A program made the position numbers and the translations under genes. Of a stretch of 64,000 nucleotides of DNA, positions 26,553 to 34,764 are shown one piece after another. The notes beneath the pieces were generated by a model. The model ran no database searches and was not told the DNA's origin. It was given only the letters and a program-made list of their open reading frames with translations. The stretch is taken from the IMG/VR virus record IMGVR_UViG_3300025769_000077, positions 1 to 64,000 of that record; one strand, written 5' to 3'. Origin of the DNA: a virus. The first letter of the stretch is position 1. Every line of letters begins with the position of its first letter.

Positions 26553-26861
26553 ATGAAGTACTTATTACTATTAATCCCATTCCTATTACTATCATGTGAA
26601 AGAGATTTCAACATAGTAGTAGAAGATGAGAAAGGTAAATTGTGGACATTAACCACAGTTTACGGTTCTTATATGAAAGAAGGAGACACTGTTGTCTTAG
26701 AATACAAAGACATAAAACAAGGTTATCCACCTGAGTTTTATGGTATGTACAAAGGTGTTATGCCTGACGATTATCAAATTAAATCGGCTTCTAATGAACC
26801 GATAAAATATACAGTTAATGTAGTTTACATAAAGGCTAAAGTACTTAATGTAACTCGTTAG
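26553..26861 (+). CDS. small predicted lipoprotein
   Basis: 102 residues. The N-terminus MKYLLLLIPFLLLSC is a short hydrophobic signal with a lipobox ending at Cys15, followed by a small beta domain (FNIVVEDEKGKLWTLTTVYGSY, then GDTVVLEYKD). Expected to be exported and lipid-anchored in the periplasm or on the surface. Early position suggests modification of the infected cell envelope, for example exclusion of other phages. The leader is A-rich and a strong terminator follows. Confidence 0.6.
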   Translation: MKYLLLLIPFLLLSCERDFNIVVEDEKGKLWTLTTVYGSYMKEGDTVVLEYKDIKQGYPPEFYGMYKGVMPDDYQIKSASNEPIKYTVNVVYIKAKVLNVTR

Positions 26862-26875
26862 TATTTGTTTGTTAT

Positions 26876-26899
26876 AGGGGAGTTATCTCCCCTTTTTTT
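26876..26899 (+). terminator. intrinsic terminator
   Basis: AGGGGAG-ttat-CTCCCCT (26876-26893) followed by TTTTTT. It ends the lipoprotein gene. Confidence 0.9.
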
Positions 26900-26919
26900 C
26901 GTCATTTAATAATAAACCA

Positions 26920-27273
26920 ATGTTAATATATAAACTAACCATAGTAAACAAAAAAACAGGTGAAGTAAAGAAATTATATCCTTTTACAAGTGAATCAGAA
27001 ATCAGAAGTGAAGGAAAGAAAATATGTTTAGAAGACTCACCTGAATTGTTTGAGAAACTAAATAAAATTCCAAAAAAGTATCATTCTGTTCTTTTAAGAA
27101 GAAGATATGATATATTCTTGGATACAAAGAGTGTAAGTACAAGACCAAGTACTGATACACCTTTAGGTACAGAAGAACACATTTCTAGACAATTTGTAAG
27201 ATCCAATCTTAATAAAGTTGTTAACAATATTCCTTTTGAATGGGATTCTTTAAGATTTAATACAAATTACTAA
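26920..27273 (+). CDS. hypothetical basic protein
   Basis: 117 residues, Lys/Ser/Thr-rich, with an N-terminal strand-turn-strand (MLIYKLTIVNKKTGEVKKLYPF) and a helical middle (KYHSVLLRRRYDIFL). The ATG follows an A/T-rich leader just after a terminator. No family recognised. Confidence 0.5.
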   Translation: MLIYKLTIVNKKTGEVKKLYPFTSESEIRSEGKKICLEDSPELFEKLNKIPKKYHSVLLRRRYDIFLDTKSVSTRPSTDTPLGTEEHISRQFVRSNLNKVVNNIPFEWDSLRFNTNY

Positions 27274-27295
27274 TGTTACAAGATAATATAGATTG

Positions 27296-27652
27296 GTGAA
27301 AAATTTAATAAGTACGTTAATAGTTGCATGTATAGTATTTGCAGCTATTTCTCTTCCATTGTTTGAAACTAAGATTTCATTTAATGTTGAAGACATAACC
27401 GGAAACTTTCCATTTGCCGGTAAAATAGAATTAAATGGAGATAAATACTATGTGAGTACTAAAACTTGTGTAAGTATTTGGATGGATAAACTACATTTAT
27501 CTGATATGCCTGAAGAGAACATACAAAAAGTATATGTTAATGCTAAGTATAGTATTGCAGATTACATTTCAGGTAATTTCTCTACTGGTTACACAAAGTA
27601 CGTATGTGAAAACAACGTTGTCCACATGGATAAACATTCATGGTTAAAATAA
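27296..27652 (+). CDS. membrane-anchored or exported small protein
   Basis: About 118 residues starting from GTG at 27296 (TTG at 27293 is the alternative; no ATG is available). A hydrophobic segment (LISTLIVACIVFAAISLPLF) near residues 4-24 is followed by a beta-rich periplasm-type domain with three cysteines. No lipobox. The remainder includes FNVEDITGNFPFAGKIELNGD. Function unknown. Confidence 0.45.
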   Translation: MKNLISTLIVACIVFAAISLPLFETKISFNVEDITGNFPFAGKIELNGDKYYVSTKTCVSIWMDKLHLSDMPEENIQKVYVNAKYSIADYISGNFSTGYTKYVCENNVVHMDKHSWLK

Positions 27653-27733
27653 TGGCTCTTGTTGAAATAACCAGCTACTTAGTAGTTCCTTAAAGTGGAT
27701 TAAAAAAGACAAGTTTTTAAAATATAAACAGTT

Positions 27734-27967
27734 ATGAGCAATCAAATAATTGTACCTTCAAAAAAATTCTTTAAACATGACCATGTCATAGACAGTTTAG
27801 GACATGGAACTCCTTATTTGTATATAAAACATACAGGAGTTGTTGATGGTATTGGTAGACAACATGTTAATCTTTATGGCAGATGTGATATTTGCAATAA
27901 AGAAATAATTGTTGCACGATTACATGTAAATGAAGACGGTATTATTTATCCAGCTTTAAAAAAATAG
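27734..27967 (+). CDS. small protein with one CxxC knuckle
   Basis: A 77-residue protein with a C-D-I-C motif near residue 52 and scattered histidines (HDHVIDSLGHG, then ARLHVNEDG) that could complete a zinc site. Rest is beta-like. Followed by a gene-free structured segment. Confidence 0.45.
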   Translation: MSNQIIVPSKKFFKHDHVIDSLGHGTPYLYIKHTGVVDGIGRQHVNLYGRCDICNKEIIVARLHVNEDGIIYPALKK

Positions 27968-27989
27968 GTTAAACCTTATACCTTGTGAT

Positions 27990-28392
27990 TAAAAAAATTA
28001 AACATATTTGGGAGAGTCTACTCCAATCACTAAAAAAAGATAGAATATAAATTGTAGTTGCTGCTTATTGTGTCTTAGGACTAATAAAGCTAAGTAAGTG
28101 GACATATTAAATCTATCAAGTGTACCAACTGTATTGTGATATGTTGGAAGGAAAGCATATAGCTTGTAATAATCTAAATACACTTAGGAGTTCACAGCAA
28201 GAGATAAACGGGACATAGCGTTGAGCGTTGAAACATGAATTATCTCGTGACCATTCATTTAAACCTTGTATTTTAAACAAGAACGTTTGTGAATGGTGCT
28301 AAGCATAGTGACAAAAATGCTGAATAAAGAACCCTTGTCATCTGTTCGCTTTAAGAACTGTCTCACACCAAGTAGGTTAAGCTTGGTTTTTT
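27990..28392 (+). ncRNA. candidate structured RNA ending in a terminator (about 400 nt)
   Basis: No gene on either strand worth calling. Helices: GGAG/CTCC near 28011-28023, GAGATAA (28201-28207) with TTATCTC (28240-28246), ACCATTCA (28250-28257) with TGAATGGT (28290-28297) enclosing CTTGT/ACAAG (28265-28281), and AGCAT/ATGCT (28302-28321). The last element ACCAAG (28367-28372) with CTTGGT (28382-28387) then TTTTTT is a good intrinsic terminator. The next ATG is only 17 nt later, so the segment looks like an independent RNA followed by a re-initiated gene, or a long regulated leader. Confidence 0.45.
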
Positions 28393-28408
28393 AAATATAG
28401 AAAAAAAT

Positions 28409-29035
28409 ATGAGAAACATTAATTTACCAAAAGCTAGAGTATACATAAGAAAAGATGCTTGGGAAGAATCTGATAAAGAATTTGAACCAGCTTGGCTAGT
28501 TTCAGTAAGAGCATTAAGAAATAGACCTTTATGTTTTCAAGTTTGGGTAGACAAGTATGCAGCTTGTTACGATAAAATACCTCCTCATTGTTTGTATTGG
28601 TATGCTCCAGAAGAAGATAAACCATTACCACTACACAAAATACAAATGTGGGAATGCTTGTCAGGAGAGATAGAATTATTTATTAAATCTCAACTTGCAG
28701 ATGTTCCTATGGTTGTAAACTTAGGAGAAGGTAAAGTAGCTAAAGGTCATTATTGGTTTACTTTAGATTCAATACCTGAAAAACAAGGTCTTGGTTATTT
28801 AGATATTGGAGACTCTGAACTTTTAGAGGAGCATAAAGAGATGAATGTCATTAAATTGACTAATGGTCAGATAGCTATTTATCCAAACAACAGGTTAAAA
28901 TGGTGTCCTATTTCTTTAACAACAAAAGAAGCAATAACCACTATTCCTAAATGGAAAGTAGCTGAAAATGCCAAGTGGGATGATGAGTGGCAAGACTCTG
29001 ATGAATTATTAGGTGACTCAGATTGGGCATATTAA
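28409..29035 (+). CDS. hypothetical acidic Trp-rich protein
   Basis: A 208-residue protein with ten or so tryptophans and an acidic C-terminus (WDDEWQDSDELLGDSDW). The central part (GHYWFTLDSIPEKQGLGYLDIGD) looks like a compact globular fold. No catalytic motif or family recognised. It begins 17 nt after a terminator, in an A-rich leader. Confidence 0.5.
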   Translation: MRNINLPKARVYIRKDAWEESDKEFEPAWLVSVRALRNRPLCFQVWVDKYAACYDKIPPHCLYWYAPEEDKPLPLHKIQMWECLSGEIELFIKSQLADVPMVVNLGEGKVAKGHYWFTLDSIPEKQGLGYLDIGDSELLEEHKEMNVIKLTNGQIAIYPNNRLKWCPISLTTKEAITTIPKWKVAENAKWDDEWQDSDELLGDSDWAY

Positions 29036-29061
29036 TTGGTTTTTTTTAAATCTTAAAAACA

Positions 29062-29148
29062 ATGATTAAAATAGTTTTAACAATTATCATTTGGGAAATA
29101 GTTAAGTCTATAGTTCTTAATTTGTGGTATAAATATCAAAACAAATGA
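29062..29148 (+). CDS. 28-residue membrane micropeptide
   Basis: MIKIVLTIIIWEIVKSIVLNLWY is one hydrophobic span followed by KYQNK. A-rich leader (AAAAACA) precedes the ATG, and the stop overlaps the next ATG by 4 nt, which favours a real coupled gene. Confidence 0.35.
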   Translation: MIKIVLTIIIWEIVKSIVLNLWYKYQNK

Positions 29149-29279
29149 AATACGAAGTAGAAAAACCATTGAATAAATATCAATCTACTTGGGTTCAAGT
29201 TAAAGATTGGGAACAAGCTAAAACAAGATCCCGAATATATTGGGGTGTGATGTGGAAACGTCACATTAAAATAGGTTGA
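29145..29279 (+). CDS. 44-residue hypothetical protein
   Basis: Starts in the ATGA overlap with the preceding micropeptide. Basic and Trp-rich (STWVQVKDWEQAKTRSR, then YWGVMWKRHIKIG). Coupling is the main support. Confidence 0.35.
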   Translation: MKYEVEKPLNKYQSTWVQVKDWEQAKTRSRIYWGVMWKRHIKIG

Positions 29280-29377
29280 AATACCTGAGTCTTATTGACT
29301 CAAAATGCTTACAAGTACAAACCTCCACGTGGTGTAAGTGGTTAACACTAATTGTACATTGAAAACAAACAAATATT

Positions 29378-29938
29378 ATGGAAACTAAATTTATCGAAGG
29401 AACAAACGAACAGTATTCTATTAGAGAAGATGGTGCTGTTATTAGAAATTATAAATTTAAAGGTAGAAAAGAATATGGTCACATTGTATACGAAAGTACC
29501 ATCATGTCATATAAAAGAAATACCAGAAGAAATTGCAAACATATAGTTGTTCGTTCTAATAATTGTACATTTACCTGGTATAAAAATTCATTACTTGCTA
29601 AGTATTTTAATTTTATTATATGTCCTAGATGTAAAGAAAAAATAAAAACTACTAAACACATTAAAGTGTGTAAGAAATGCGTTAAAGAAAAGCAATATAA
29701 TTCTATTATGAAGTGGAGATTTAACAATAAAGATATAGTTTTAAATAGTCAAAAAAAATCATATTTAAAATATAAAGACAAATACAGAAAAAGTGCTAAT
29801 GAAAGAGTAAAGAATTTACATTCTAATTATGTAGCAAGTAAATTAAAAATACCTATATCATTATTACCTTCTGAGATTATTGAAGCAAAACGTACACAAC
29901 TTAAACTACACCGAGAATGGAAAAATTTGAACTATTAA
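29378..29938 (+). CDS. zinc-ribbon protein, possible NUMOD/HNH-type DNA-binding protein
   Basis: A 186-residue very basic protein. Residues 8-25 (GTNEQYSIREDGAVIRNYK) resemble the NUMOD4-type start of phage homing proteins. Four cysteines near residues 80-101 (ICPRCKEKI, then VCKKCVKE) form a probable zinc ribbon. The C-terminal 35 residues (YVASKLKIPISLLP, then IIEAKRTQLKLHRE) are a helical motif seen in several phage DNA-binding and HNH-like proteins. I do not see an HNH catalytic triad, so it may bind DNA or RNA without cutting. Confidence 0.45.
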   Translation: METKFIEGTNEQYSIREDGAVIRNYKFKGRKEYGHIVYESTIMSYKRNTRRNCKHIVVRSNNCTFTWYKNSLLAKYFNFIICPRCKEKIKTTKHIKVCKKCVKEKQYNSIMKWRFNNKDIVLNSQKKSYLKYKDKYRKSANERVKNLHSNYVASKLKIPISLLPSEIIEAKRTQLKLHREWKNLNY

Positions 29939-30177
29939 ATGGTCTTACTAAAGATCTCCTTCAAGACATCAAAGATGTGAGAACTGGAAAAATGAAATCT
30001 GAGAAAGCAAAGAATATTTCTAGATTAGCTTCTAATGCTATTAAATCTATTGCTCAAGTAGCTATTGCTGAAGAAAATATAGCTCTTCAAAAGAAAAAGT
30101 TAATAATGAGAAAATTAGAATTGGATCATAAAAAAGATGAGTTACAGTTTAAAAAATCTCAGAAGAATAAAAAGTAA
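29917..30177 (+). CDS. small helical protein
   Basis: 86 residues, all predicted helix: KDLLQDIKDVRTGKM, then KAKNISRLASNAIKSIAQVAIAEENIALQKKKL, and a Lys-rich C-terminus. It overlaps the zinc-ribbon gene by 22 nt. This pattern (a short coiled coil after an HNH-like gene) is frequent in phages; function unknown. Confidence 0.5.
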   Translation: MEKFELLNGLTKDLLQDIKDVRTGKMKSEKAKNISRLASNAIKSIAQVAIAEENIALQKKKLIMRKLELDHKKDELQFKKSQKNKK

Positions 30178-30194
30178 ATAATTAACATGTTATC

Positions 30195-30569
30195 ATGAAG
30201 AAATATTTAATTTACAAAACACCTTTTCACGAAGGTAACATAGTTGTTACGTGTAGCACGTCAACTTATCCCGTTACTAAGACTGAGTCTTGGAGCGAAG
30301 AAGGTTTTAACAGAGCCTTAGAAGACGACACTGTTCAGATAGTAAAGTTTACTTCTGATGAATTCATAGCTAAAGATCTTAATACATCTGGTCTCACTCC
30401 AATTGGTGCAGACCGTGGTGATGTTATGTATTATGATGCAATGATTTCAATGTTCGGTAAACATGAAAGTGTTGTTGAATATGTTAAAAGAAAAAAACCA
30501 GCCAAAGTATATATGGGTGGCGGTTATTTAAGTTTAAAACAATTTTTAGATGGGACAAAAAGGAAGTAA
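30195..30569 (+). CDS. hypothetical protein
   Basis: 124 residues of alpha/beta character: YLIYKTPFHEGNIVVTCSTSTYPVTKTE at the start (two strands), a helix around WSEEGFNRALEDD, and a C-terminal helical end (GGYLSLKQFLDGTKRK). Overlaps the next gene by 20 nt. No family recognised. Confidence 0.45.
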   Translation: MKKYLIYKTPFHEGNIVVTCSTSTYPVTKTESWSEEGFNRALEDDTVQIVKFTSDEFIAKDLNTSGLTPIGADRGDVMYYDAMISMFGKHESVVEYVKRKKPAKVYMGGGYLSLKQFLDGTKRK

Positions 30570-30876
30570 GTATAAAGCAAGTAATGGACTTGTTAAGAAA
30601 AGACAAGCTTTAAAGAATAAAGCAAGAGTAAAGTATTACAGAAATACTAAGAAAGGTAAGAATCCTCATACAGGATTGGAATACTATTTACTTCAACCTC
30701 ATGGGCATGGTTCTTTTAAATTGGTTGATACATATCAAACAAGAGCCGGTGCTGAACAAGCTAAAGGTGAAAAGAAAGGATTGATGATTTATGAATCTAA
30801 AAAAATAGAAGAATTAATGTTTGTATCTGGAGATACATATACATTTTTGAAGATTAACCGAGAAGTGTTGGTGTAA
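30550..30876 (+). CDS. hypothetical basic protein
   Basis: 108 residues, strongly basic N-terminal 40 (KKRQALKNKARVKYYRNTKKG), then a small domain (HGHGSFKLVDTYQTRAGAEQA) that could be a short alpha/beta unit. Nucleic acid binding is plausible from charge only. Followed by a terminator. Confidence 0.45.
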   Translation: MGQKGSKYKASNGLVKKRQALKNKARVKYYRNTKKGKNPHTGLEYYLLQPHGHGSFKLVDTYQTRAGAEQAKGEKKGLMIYESKKIEELMFVSGDTYTFLKINREVLV

Positions 30877-30901
30877 ACCGCCTTTCGGACACATCCGCGT
30901 T

Positions 30902-30940
30902 AGAGAGAGAAGTTCAGAAGGAAAATCTCTCTCTTTTTTT
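30902..30940 (+). terminator. intrinsic terminator
   Basis: AGAGAGAGA (30902-30910) pairs with TCTCTCTCT (30926-30934), a 9-bp stem with a 15-nt loop, followed by six T. Confidence 0.8.
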
Positions 30941-30964
30941 GTTAACAAATAAATAAAAAATAAA

Positions 30965-31294
30965 ATGAAATTTCAAACACAATTAGCGAGAGCTAACAAA
31001 ACAATCAGAGAAGAAAGAGCTTTAAGAATTGCTGAAGCAGCAAGTGATGCTCAAACTAAATTAATTATGGATCTAAAGTCTCAGAAGAGAAATCTTCAGA
31101 ATAAATTAGATTCTATGACTGACCTATCTACTGATAATACTAGTACAACTACTAATATTATCTCTGCAGATTGGAATCCAGATTCATTTATGAAAGAGAT
31201 TCAATCTTTGAAAGTAGAAATTGTTCTTGTAGAACAACAGATCAAAGTAGCTGAAACAACTCAAAAAGAATGGTTCGATGAACCTGTATCTTAG
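30965..31294 (+). CDS. coiled-coil protein
   Basis: 109 residues, mostly helix: TIREERALRIAEAASDAQTK, then SQKRNLQNKLDSM, a Thr/Ser/Asn linker, and SLKVEIVLVEQQIKVAETTQ. Codons are slightly less AT-biased than those of the neighbours. Overlaps the next gene by 17 nt. Similar short coiled-coil genes occur at 34254 and 38015 in this phage. Confidence 0.5.
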   Translation: MKFQTQLARANKTIREERALRIAEAASDAQTKLIMDLKSQKRNLQNKLDSMTDLSTDNTSTTTNIISADWNPDSFMKEIQSLKVEIVLVEQQIKVAETTQKEWFDEPVS

Positions 31295-31745
31295 TGCGAG
31301 TAATTATATTGAGTATAAAGATGTTAAAACATTAGCAATTGATTTAACTAAAATGGGTCATAATGTAGACTATCACAAACGTGGTAGTGTTTATGACCCA
31401 TCTAAAGTTAGCAGAGCTGATGTTGTTATAGTTTTAACTGAATATGGATGGATGGCTAAAGGTGCTTGTACTGAAGTACGAAAAGCTTTAAAAGAAAGAA
31501 AATCTGTTTTTAACTATCATTGTGTAGTTGATGATTATTTAAAACCAGATGATTATGTTCATGAAGTAACTGGTGTTGAAATAAATGATTCAGAACCTTG
31601 GTCTTCTAAAATGTATGCAGAAGTTTTATTAGAATATGAAAAACGTTCATTTAAAGAACTATTTTTATCTAATTCATCTACTAAATATGATCCTGAAACT
31701 TTTGAACCAGTCAGTAATAAACTACTTTTATTATGCGCGATGTAA
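31278..31745 (+). CDS. nucleoside 2-deoxyribosyltransferase-like Rossmannoid protein
   Basis: 155 residues. The first 90 have the order of a small Rossmannoid of the deoxyribosyltransferase/TIR-like group: strand NLYLSAS, helix VKTLAIDLTKMGHNV, strand VDYHK, then SRADVVIVLTEYGWMAKGACTEVRKALKERKSVFNY. The EYGWMAKGACTE segment sits where such enzymes bind the nucleoside. A second Rossmannoid of the same style is encoded at 53753. Activity is inferred from fold order; the usual catalytic Glu is not certain. Confidence 0.45.
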   Translation: MNLYLSASNYIEYKDVKTLAIDLTKMGHNVDYHKRGSVYDPSKVSRADVVIVLTEYGWMAKGACTEVRKALKERKSVFNYHCVVDDYLKPDDYVHEVTGVEINDSEPWSSKMYAEVLLEYEKRSFKELFLSNSSTKYDPETFEPVSNKLLLLCAM

Positions 31746-31933
31746 TTAATGCAATGATAGCTCAAGGAGCTAAAGTTGTGAAACAACCGGAAGAATTTGA
31801 ACCAGGTCTTAAAGTAATAAGAGAAAATGGTTCAGATGTGATTATAAGTGATATCAAAGACGAAGCTGACCTATTAGAGTTCACACGTCTTGGTAACTTT
31901 AAACAACGAATATTTTTTAAATGGAAAATTTAA
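31733..31933 (+). CDS. small hypothetical protein
   Basis: 66 residues overlapping the previous gene by 13 nt: INAMIAQGAKVVKQPEEF, then VIRENGSDVIISDIKDEADLLEFTR. Alpha/beta, no family recognised. Confidence 0.45.
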   Translation: MRDVINAMIAQGAKVVKQPEEFEPGLKVIRENGSDVIISDIKDEADLLEFTRLGNFKQRIFFKWKI

Positions 31934-31939
31934 AACAAC

Positions 31940-32075
31940 TATTCAAGAGAAGTACGGATATAAGATCGACTTAAAAGACATTAACTAACACAGAGTTAGT
32001 TTTCTAATACCTTGATGTCATAGCTCAGCATCATACCCGTGAGCGTAATGGGAAGGTATATTGTTTAAACAAAAA
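31940..32075 (+). ncRNA. candidate short structured RNA
   Basis: Gene-free. AACTAAC (31983-31989) pairs with GTTAGTT (31995-32001), then TTTTC. A second domain is closed by ATACCTT (32007-32013) with AAGGTAT (32053-32059) and contains GCTCA (32023-32027) with TGAGC (32040-32044). A terminator follows at 32076. May be a small RNA or leader. Confidence 0.35.
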
Positions 32076-32100
32076 GGGGTAGGAAACTACCCCACTTTTT
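32076..32100 (+). terminator. intrinsic terminator with GAAA loop
   Basis: GGGGTAG-gaaa-CTACCCC (32076-32093), a 7-bp stem with a GNRA tetraloop, followed by ACTTTTT. The next gene starts at 32105. Confidence 0.8.
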
Positions 32101-32104
32101 AATT

Positions 32105-32380
32105 ATGTATTTTAGACACTTTCATATAAACCAACATAAAGACACCAGAGTAAATGGTCGCAGTGGTACTGTAGCTATTGAAACAGTTGGTAATAACATA
32201 AGAATTGGTGTAGCAATAACTAACCCTAAAGATAATTTTAATCGTAAACGCGGTAGACAAATATCTCAAGAGAAAATGGAGAAAAACACTTATACTAAGC
32301 TTGAAGAAACTCCTGATTTTATACAACTGTATGATATTGCTCAAGAAGCATTTGAAACAGAAGTAAATAAATTAAACTAA
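32105..32380 (+). CDS. hypothetical basic protein
   Basis: 91 residues. Beta-like N-terminal half (GRSGTVAIETVGNNIRIGVAI) and a helical C-terminus (FIQLYDIAQEAFETEVNKL). Ends by sharing a base with the next ATG. No family recognised. Confidence 0.5.
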   Translation: MYFRHFHINQHKDTRVNGRSGTVAIETVGNNIRIGVAITNPKDNFNRKRGRQISQEKMEKNTYTKLEETPDFIQLYDIAQEAFETEVNKLN

Positions 32381-32649
32381 TGGACTTTTCTGTTTATGGT
32401 ATAAAGATAGGAATGGAGTTTACCTATACAGAAATGTATAGGTTCCTTCATTCTATTGGTAAATGTGACTCACAATCTAAGTTTGTAGATAATTATGGTT
32501 TTCATAATTGGATTGTTACAGGATTCTCAGAAACAGGAGAGAAAGTCAAAATGAAAGTAGGACGTAGAGCTATTACTGGCAATGCTGAACTACTAGGTAA
32601 GTATTTTGATAAACCTAACTTAAAACTATTATTATGTTTAAATTTTTAA
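32380..32649 (+). CDS. hypothetical protein
   Basis: 89 residues, alpha/beta: MEFTYTEMYRFLHSIGKCD, then NWIVTGFSETGEKVKMKV, then a short helical end. Tightly coupled to both neighbours (overlaps of 1 and 16 nt). Confidence 0.45.
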   Translation: MDFSVYGIKIGMEFTYTEMYRFLHSIGKCDSQSKFVDNYGFHNWIVTGFSETGEKVKMKVGRRAITGNAELLGKYFDKPNLKLLLCLNF

Positions 32650-32768
32650 CAATTGCTTTTATAGTAATTATATTCATTGCTCTTTTTCTATTGGTAATTT
32701 ACATAAGAACAATACCTAAAAAAGAAAGAGATGAGATTATTAGAGAAGCTCATAAAAATACATTATGA
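32634..32768 (+). CDS. 44-residue membrane micropeptide
   Basis: MFKF is followed by a strongly hydrophobic segment (LTIAFIVIIFIALFLLVIYI), then a charged helical tail KKERDEIIREAHKN. One membrane span with a cytoplasmic tail. It overlaps both neighbours (16 and 4 nt), which supports a real gene. Confidence 0.45.
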   Translation: MFKFLTIAFIVIIFIALFLLVIYIRTIPKKERDEIIREAHKNTL

Positions 32769-34213
32769 AAAATATTAAAGTACACGTTCCTACTCCAAAG
32801 ATATCTGCAGTAGTACAAGAGATACTTTTTAAGAATGGTATTAGATGGTCATCAGGTGATAAAAAAGTTAAAAATGCCGATGAACCTTATTTATACATTG
32901 ATGTATCAGATATGTCTTATGGTAGTGATAAAAATTCTTTCAATGAAGATTATAGACAAGAAGTAAAATATCAAGATTTTATTTTAGAAGAAGCTAAAAG
33001 AAGGTATCCTGTTGGTACTAAGTTTAAAGACCATACTATACAAAAAATTTGGACAATTAAAAATACAAATTTTACTTATTCTAATGATTATATTAACAAT
33101 TTAGAAGCAATTTATTTAGAATCTAAAGATATAGTAGAAAGTACTGAAAGTAGATGGGCAATATGTTTAGATGGTAAGTGGGCTGAAATAGTAGAAGATA
33201 CTAAACCACAATTTGAAGTAGGTAAATGGTATATTATTAATTCTGATAATTCTAGGTTTATCAATGTAGTTAAGATTAAAAAAGTATTTTCTAATACTAA
33301 AATTGAAGCTGAAAATGGTTATTATAATATCAAAAGTGATAATGGTGGTTGCAGATGGAATGCTACAACAAATAAACATGTTTGGGAAGATATTAATAAA
33401 GTTACACCATTAACATTAGAAGATGTTCAACAATACTTACCTGGTACTCATCCTGATATTATTGATAAACCTTTACCTAAAACAGTAGAAAAATGGTCTA
33501 AAGGAACTTATGTAGTTTACTTAGAAAAATTCTCTAATTTAATATCTAAGAATCAAATAGATAAAATCACTACAGAATTAAAACCTGGAGATGATTGCAT
33601 TTATACAAAATGTTATGGTTTTTTAATTTTAACAAGAGAACAAGATGGTCAAATTAAATGGTTTGCTACTAAAGAAGAAGCTGAAAAGTTTGTTAAATTA
33701 CAACAATCTATTATACCTGAATATGTAGAATGTATTAGTTCTTGGATTGGTTCATTAGGAAATAGTATAAAAGGTAAGATTTATAAAACTTCTGTACAAC
33801 CAGATTTTACTGCAAATAAATGGGAAAGTATTCTTTTACCTTCTCATTTTAAACCATCTACTAAAGAAGCATATGAAGCTCAAGAAAAATGGATACCTAA
33901 AGTAGGAGATTGGGTAGTAATTACTAAGTCTGATACTAATTGGGTTGATGAAATGGATGACTTTGTAGGTAAATGTGTACGAATTTCTAATATCATAATT
34001 GATGATGAAGTTATATTTCAAGGTAATGGTAAATGGAGTTGGATTTATTCAGATGGTCATTTTAGAAAAGCACTTCCACATGAAATTCCTCGAACTTTTT
34101 TTACACCACGCAAAACAAATGTATTCTTACATGACTTACTACTCCCTACAATAAACCGTCCAACACAACCTGTTAAATCAGAGTACTATTCTGTAGATAC
34201 AAGTATCTACTAA
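32765..34213 (+). CDS. large repetitive beta-domain protein of unknown role
   Basis: A 482-residue protein, the longest accessory gene before the replication block. It contains at least three similar small beta units with the phrase VGKWYI / VGDWVVI (near residues 155 and 380) and ICLDGKWAEI (near 133), separated by helical linkers rich in Lys and Glu. The start (PTPKISAVVQEILFKNGIRW) resembles a small alpha/beta module. SH3-like barrels or nucleic-acid-binding modules are possible. No catalytic motif seen. Confidence 0.5.
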   Translation: MKNIKVHVPTPKISAVVQEILFKNGIRWSSGDKKVKNADEPYLYIDVSDMSYGSDKNSFNEDYRQEVKYQDFILEEAKRRYPVGTKFKDHTIQKIWTIKNTNFTYSNDYINNLEAIYLESKDIVESTESRWAICLDGKWAEIVEDTKPQFEVGKWYIINSDNSRFINVVKIKKVFSNTKIEAENGYYNIKSDNGGCRWNATTNKHVWEDINKVTPLTLEDVQQYLPGTHPDIIDKPLPKTVEKWSKGTYVVYLEKFSNLISKNQIDKITTELKPGDDCIYTKCYGFLILTREQDGQIKWFATKEEAEKFVKLQQSIIPEYVECISSWIGSLGNSIKGKIYKTSVQPDFTANKWESILLPSHFKPSTKEAYEAQEKWIPKVGDWVVITKSDTNWVDEMDDFVGKCVRISNIIIDDEVIFQGNGKWSWIYSDGHFRKALPHEIPRTFFTPRKTNVFLHDLLLPTINRPTQPVKSEYYSVDTSIY

Positions 34214-34253
34214 ACAAGTTTTTAATTAATTAAATCAATAAAAAACAAAAACA

Positions 34254-34703
34254 ATGTCAAACAGAAAATTTTCTCTTGTAACAAAAATTATGGCTATTTT
34301 CAACTTAGGTGAAGAAGGTAAACTTCATTCATTCTTTGAACAAATTGAAAAATCAGCTAAATTGGACATCAAGAAACTTGAACAAAACATTAAGAAAGCT
34401 GAACTTGATTATGAAATCACAATGCAATCATTAAATGATAACATTGAAGATGCAAAACAAGCATTGGATAATGCTTACGTAGACATTAAGATTGAAGAGT
34501 TGGAAACAAACATCTCTCAAAAAAGATACATGGAAACCTACTTAAGAAACATTAAGGATAAGGAACAACGTGTAGAGTCTTTGGAACAAGAAAAGAAAGA
34601 CACAATTGAAGCTTTTGAAAAAAGTGTAGGAGAATTTAGAAAGTCTATTTCTACTATCGAAAGTAGACTTGATAAGATTTTAGCTGAAGAATCAGCTGAA
34701 TAG
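34254..34703 (+). CDS. coiled-coil protein
   Basis: 149 residues, nearly all coiled coil after a short head (LVTKIMAIFNLGEEGKLHSF). Heptad-type repeats run through IKKAELDYEITMQSLND, then LEQEKKDTIEAFEKSV. The A-rich leader (AAAAACAAAAACA) and a strong terminator after it suggest efficient separate expression. Possibly a PspA-like or structural helper; not assignable. Confidence 0.5.
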   Translation: MSNRKFSLVTKIMAIFNLGEEGKLHSFFEQIEKSAKLDIKKLEQNIKKAELDYEITMQSLNDNIEDAKQALDNAYVDIKIEELETNISQKRYMETYLRNIKDKEQRVESLEQEKKDTIEAFEKSVGEFRKSISTIESRLDKILAEESAE

Positions 34704-34724
34704 GTTGCAATTTTAATATTCATT

Positions 34725-34753
34725 AAAGGAGTGGGGAAACTCACTCCTTTTTA
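34725..34753 (+). terminator. intrinsic terminator
   Basis: AAAGGAGTG (34725-34733) pairs with CACTCCTTT (34742-34750), loop of 8, then TTT. Confidence 0.8.
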
Positions 34754-34764
34754 ATTTTAATATT

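Noticed and set aside
29352-29546. 64-codon frame overlapping the start of the zinc-ribbon gene
   Set aside because: Different frame, starts earlier without a leader, and duplicates nothing recognisable; the 186-codon gene explains the region better.
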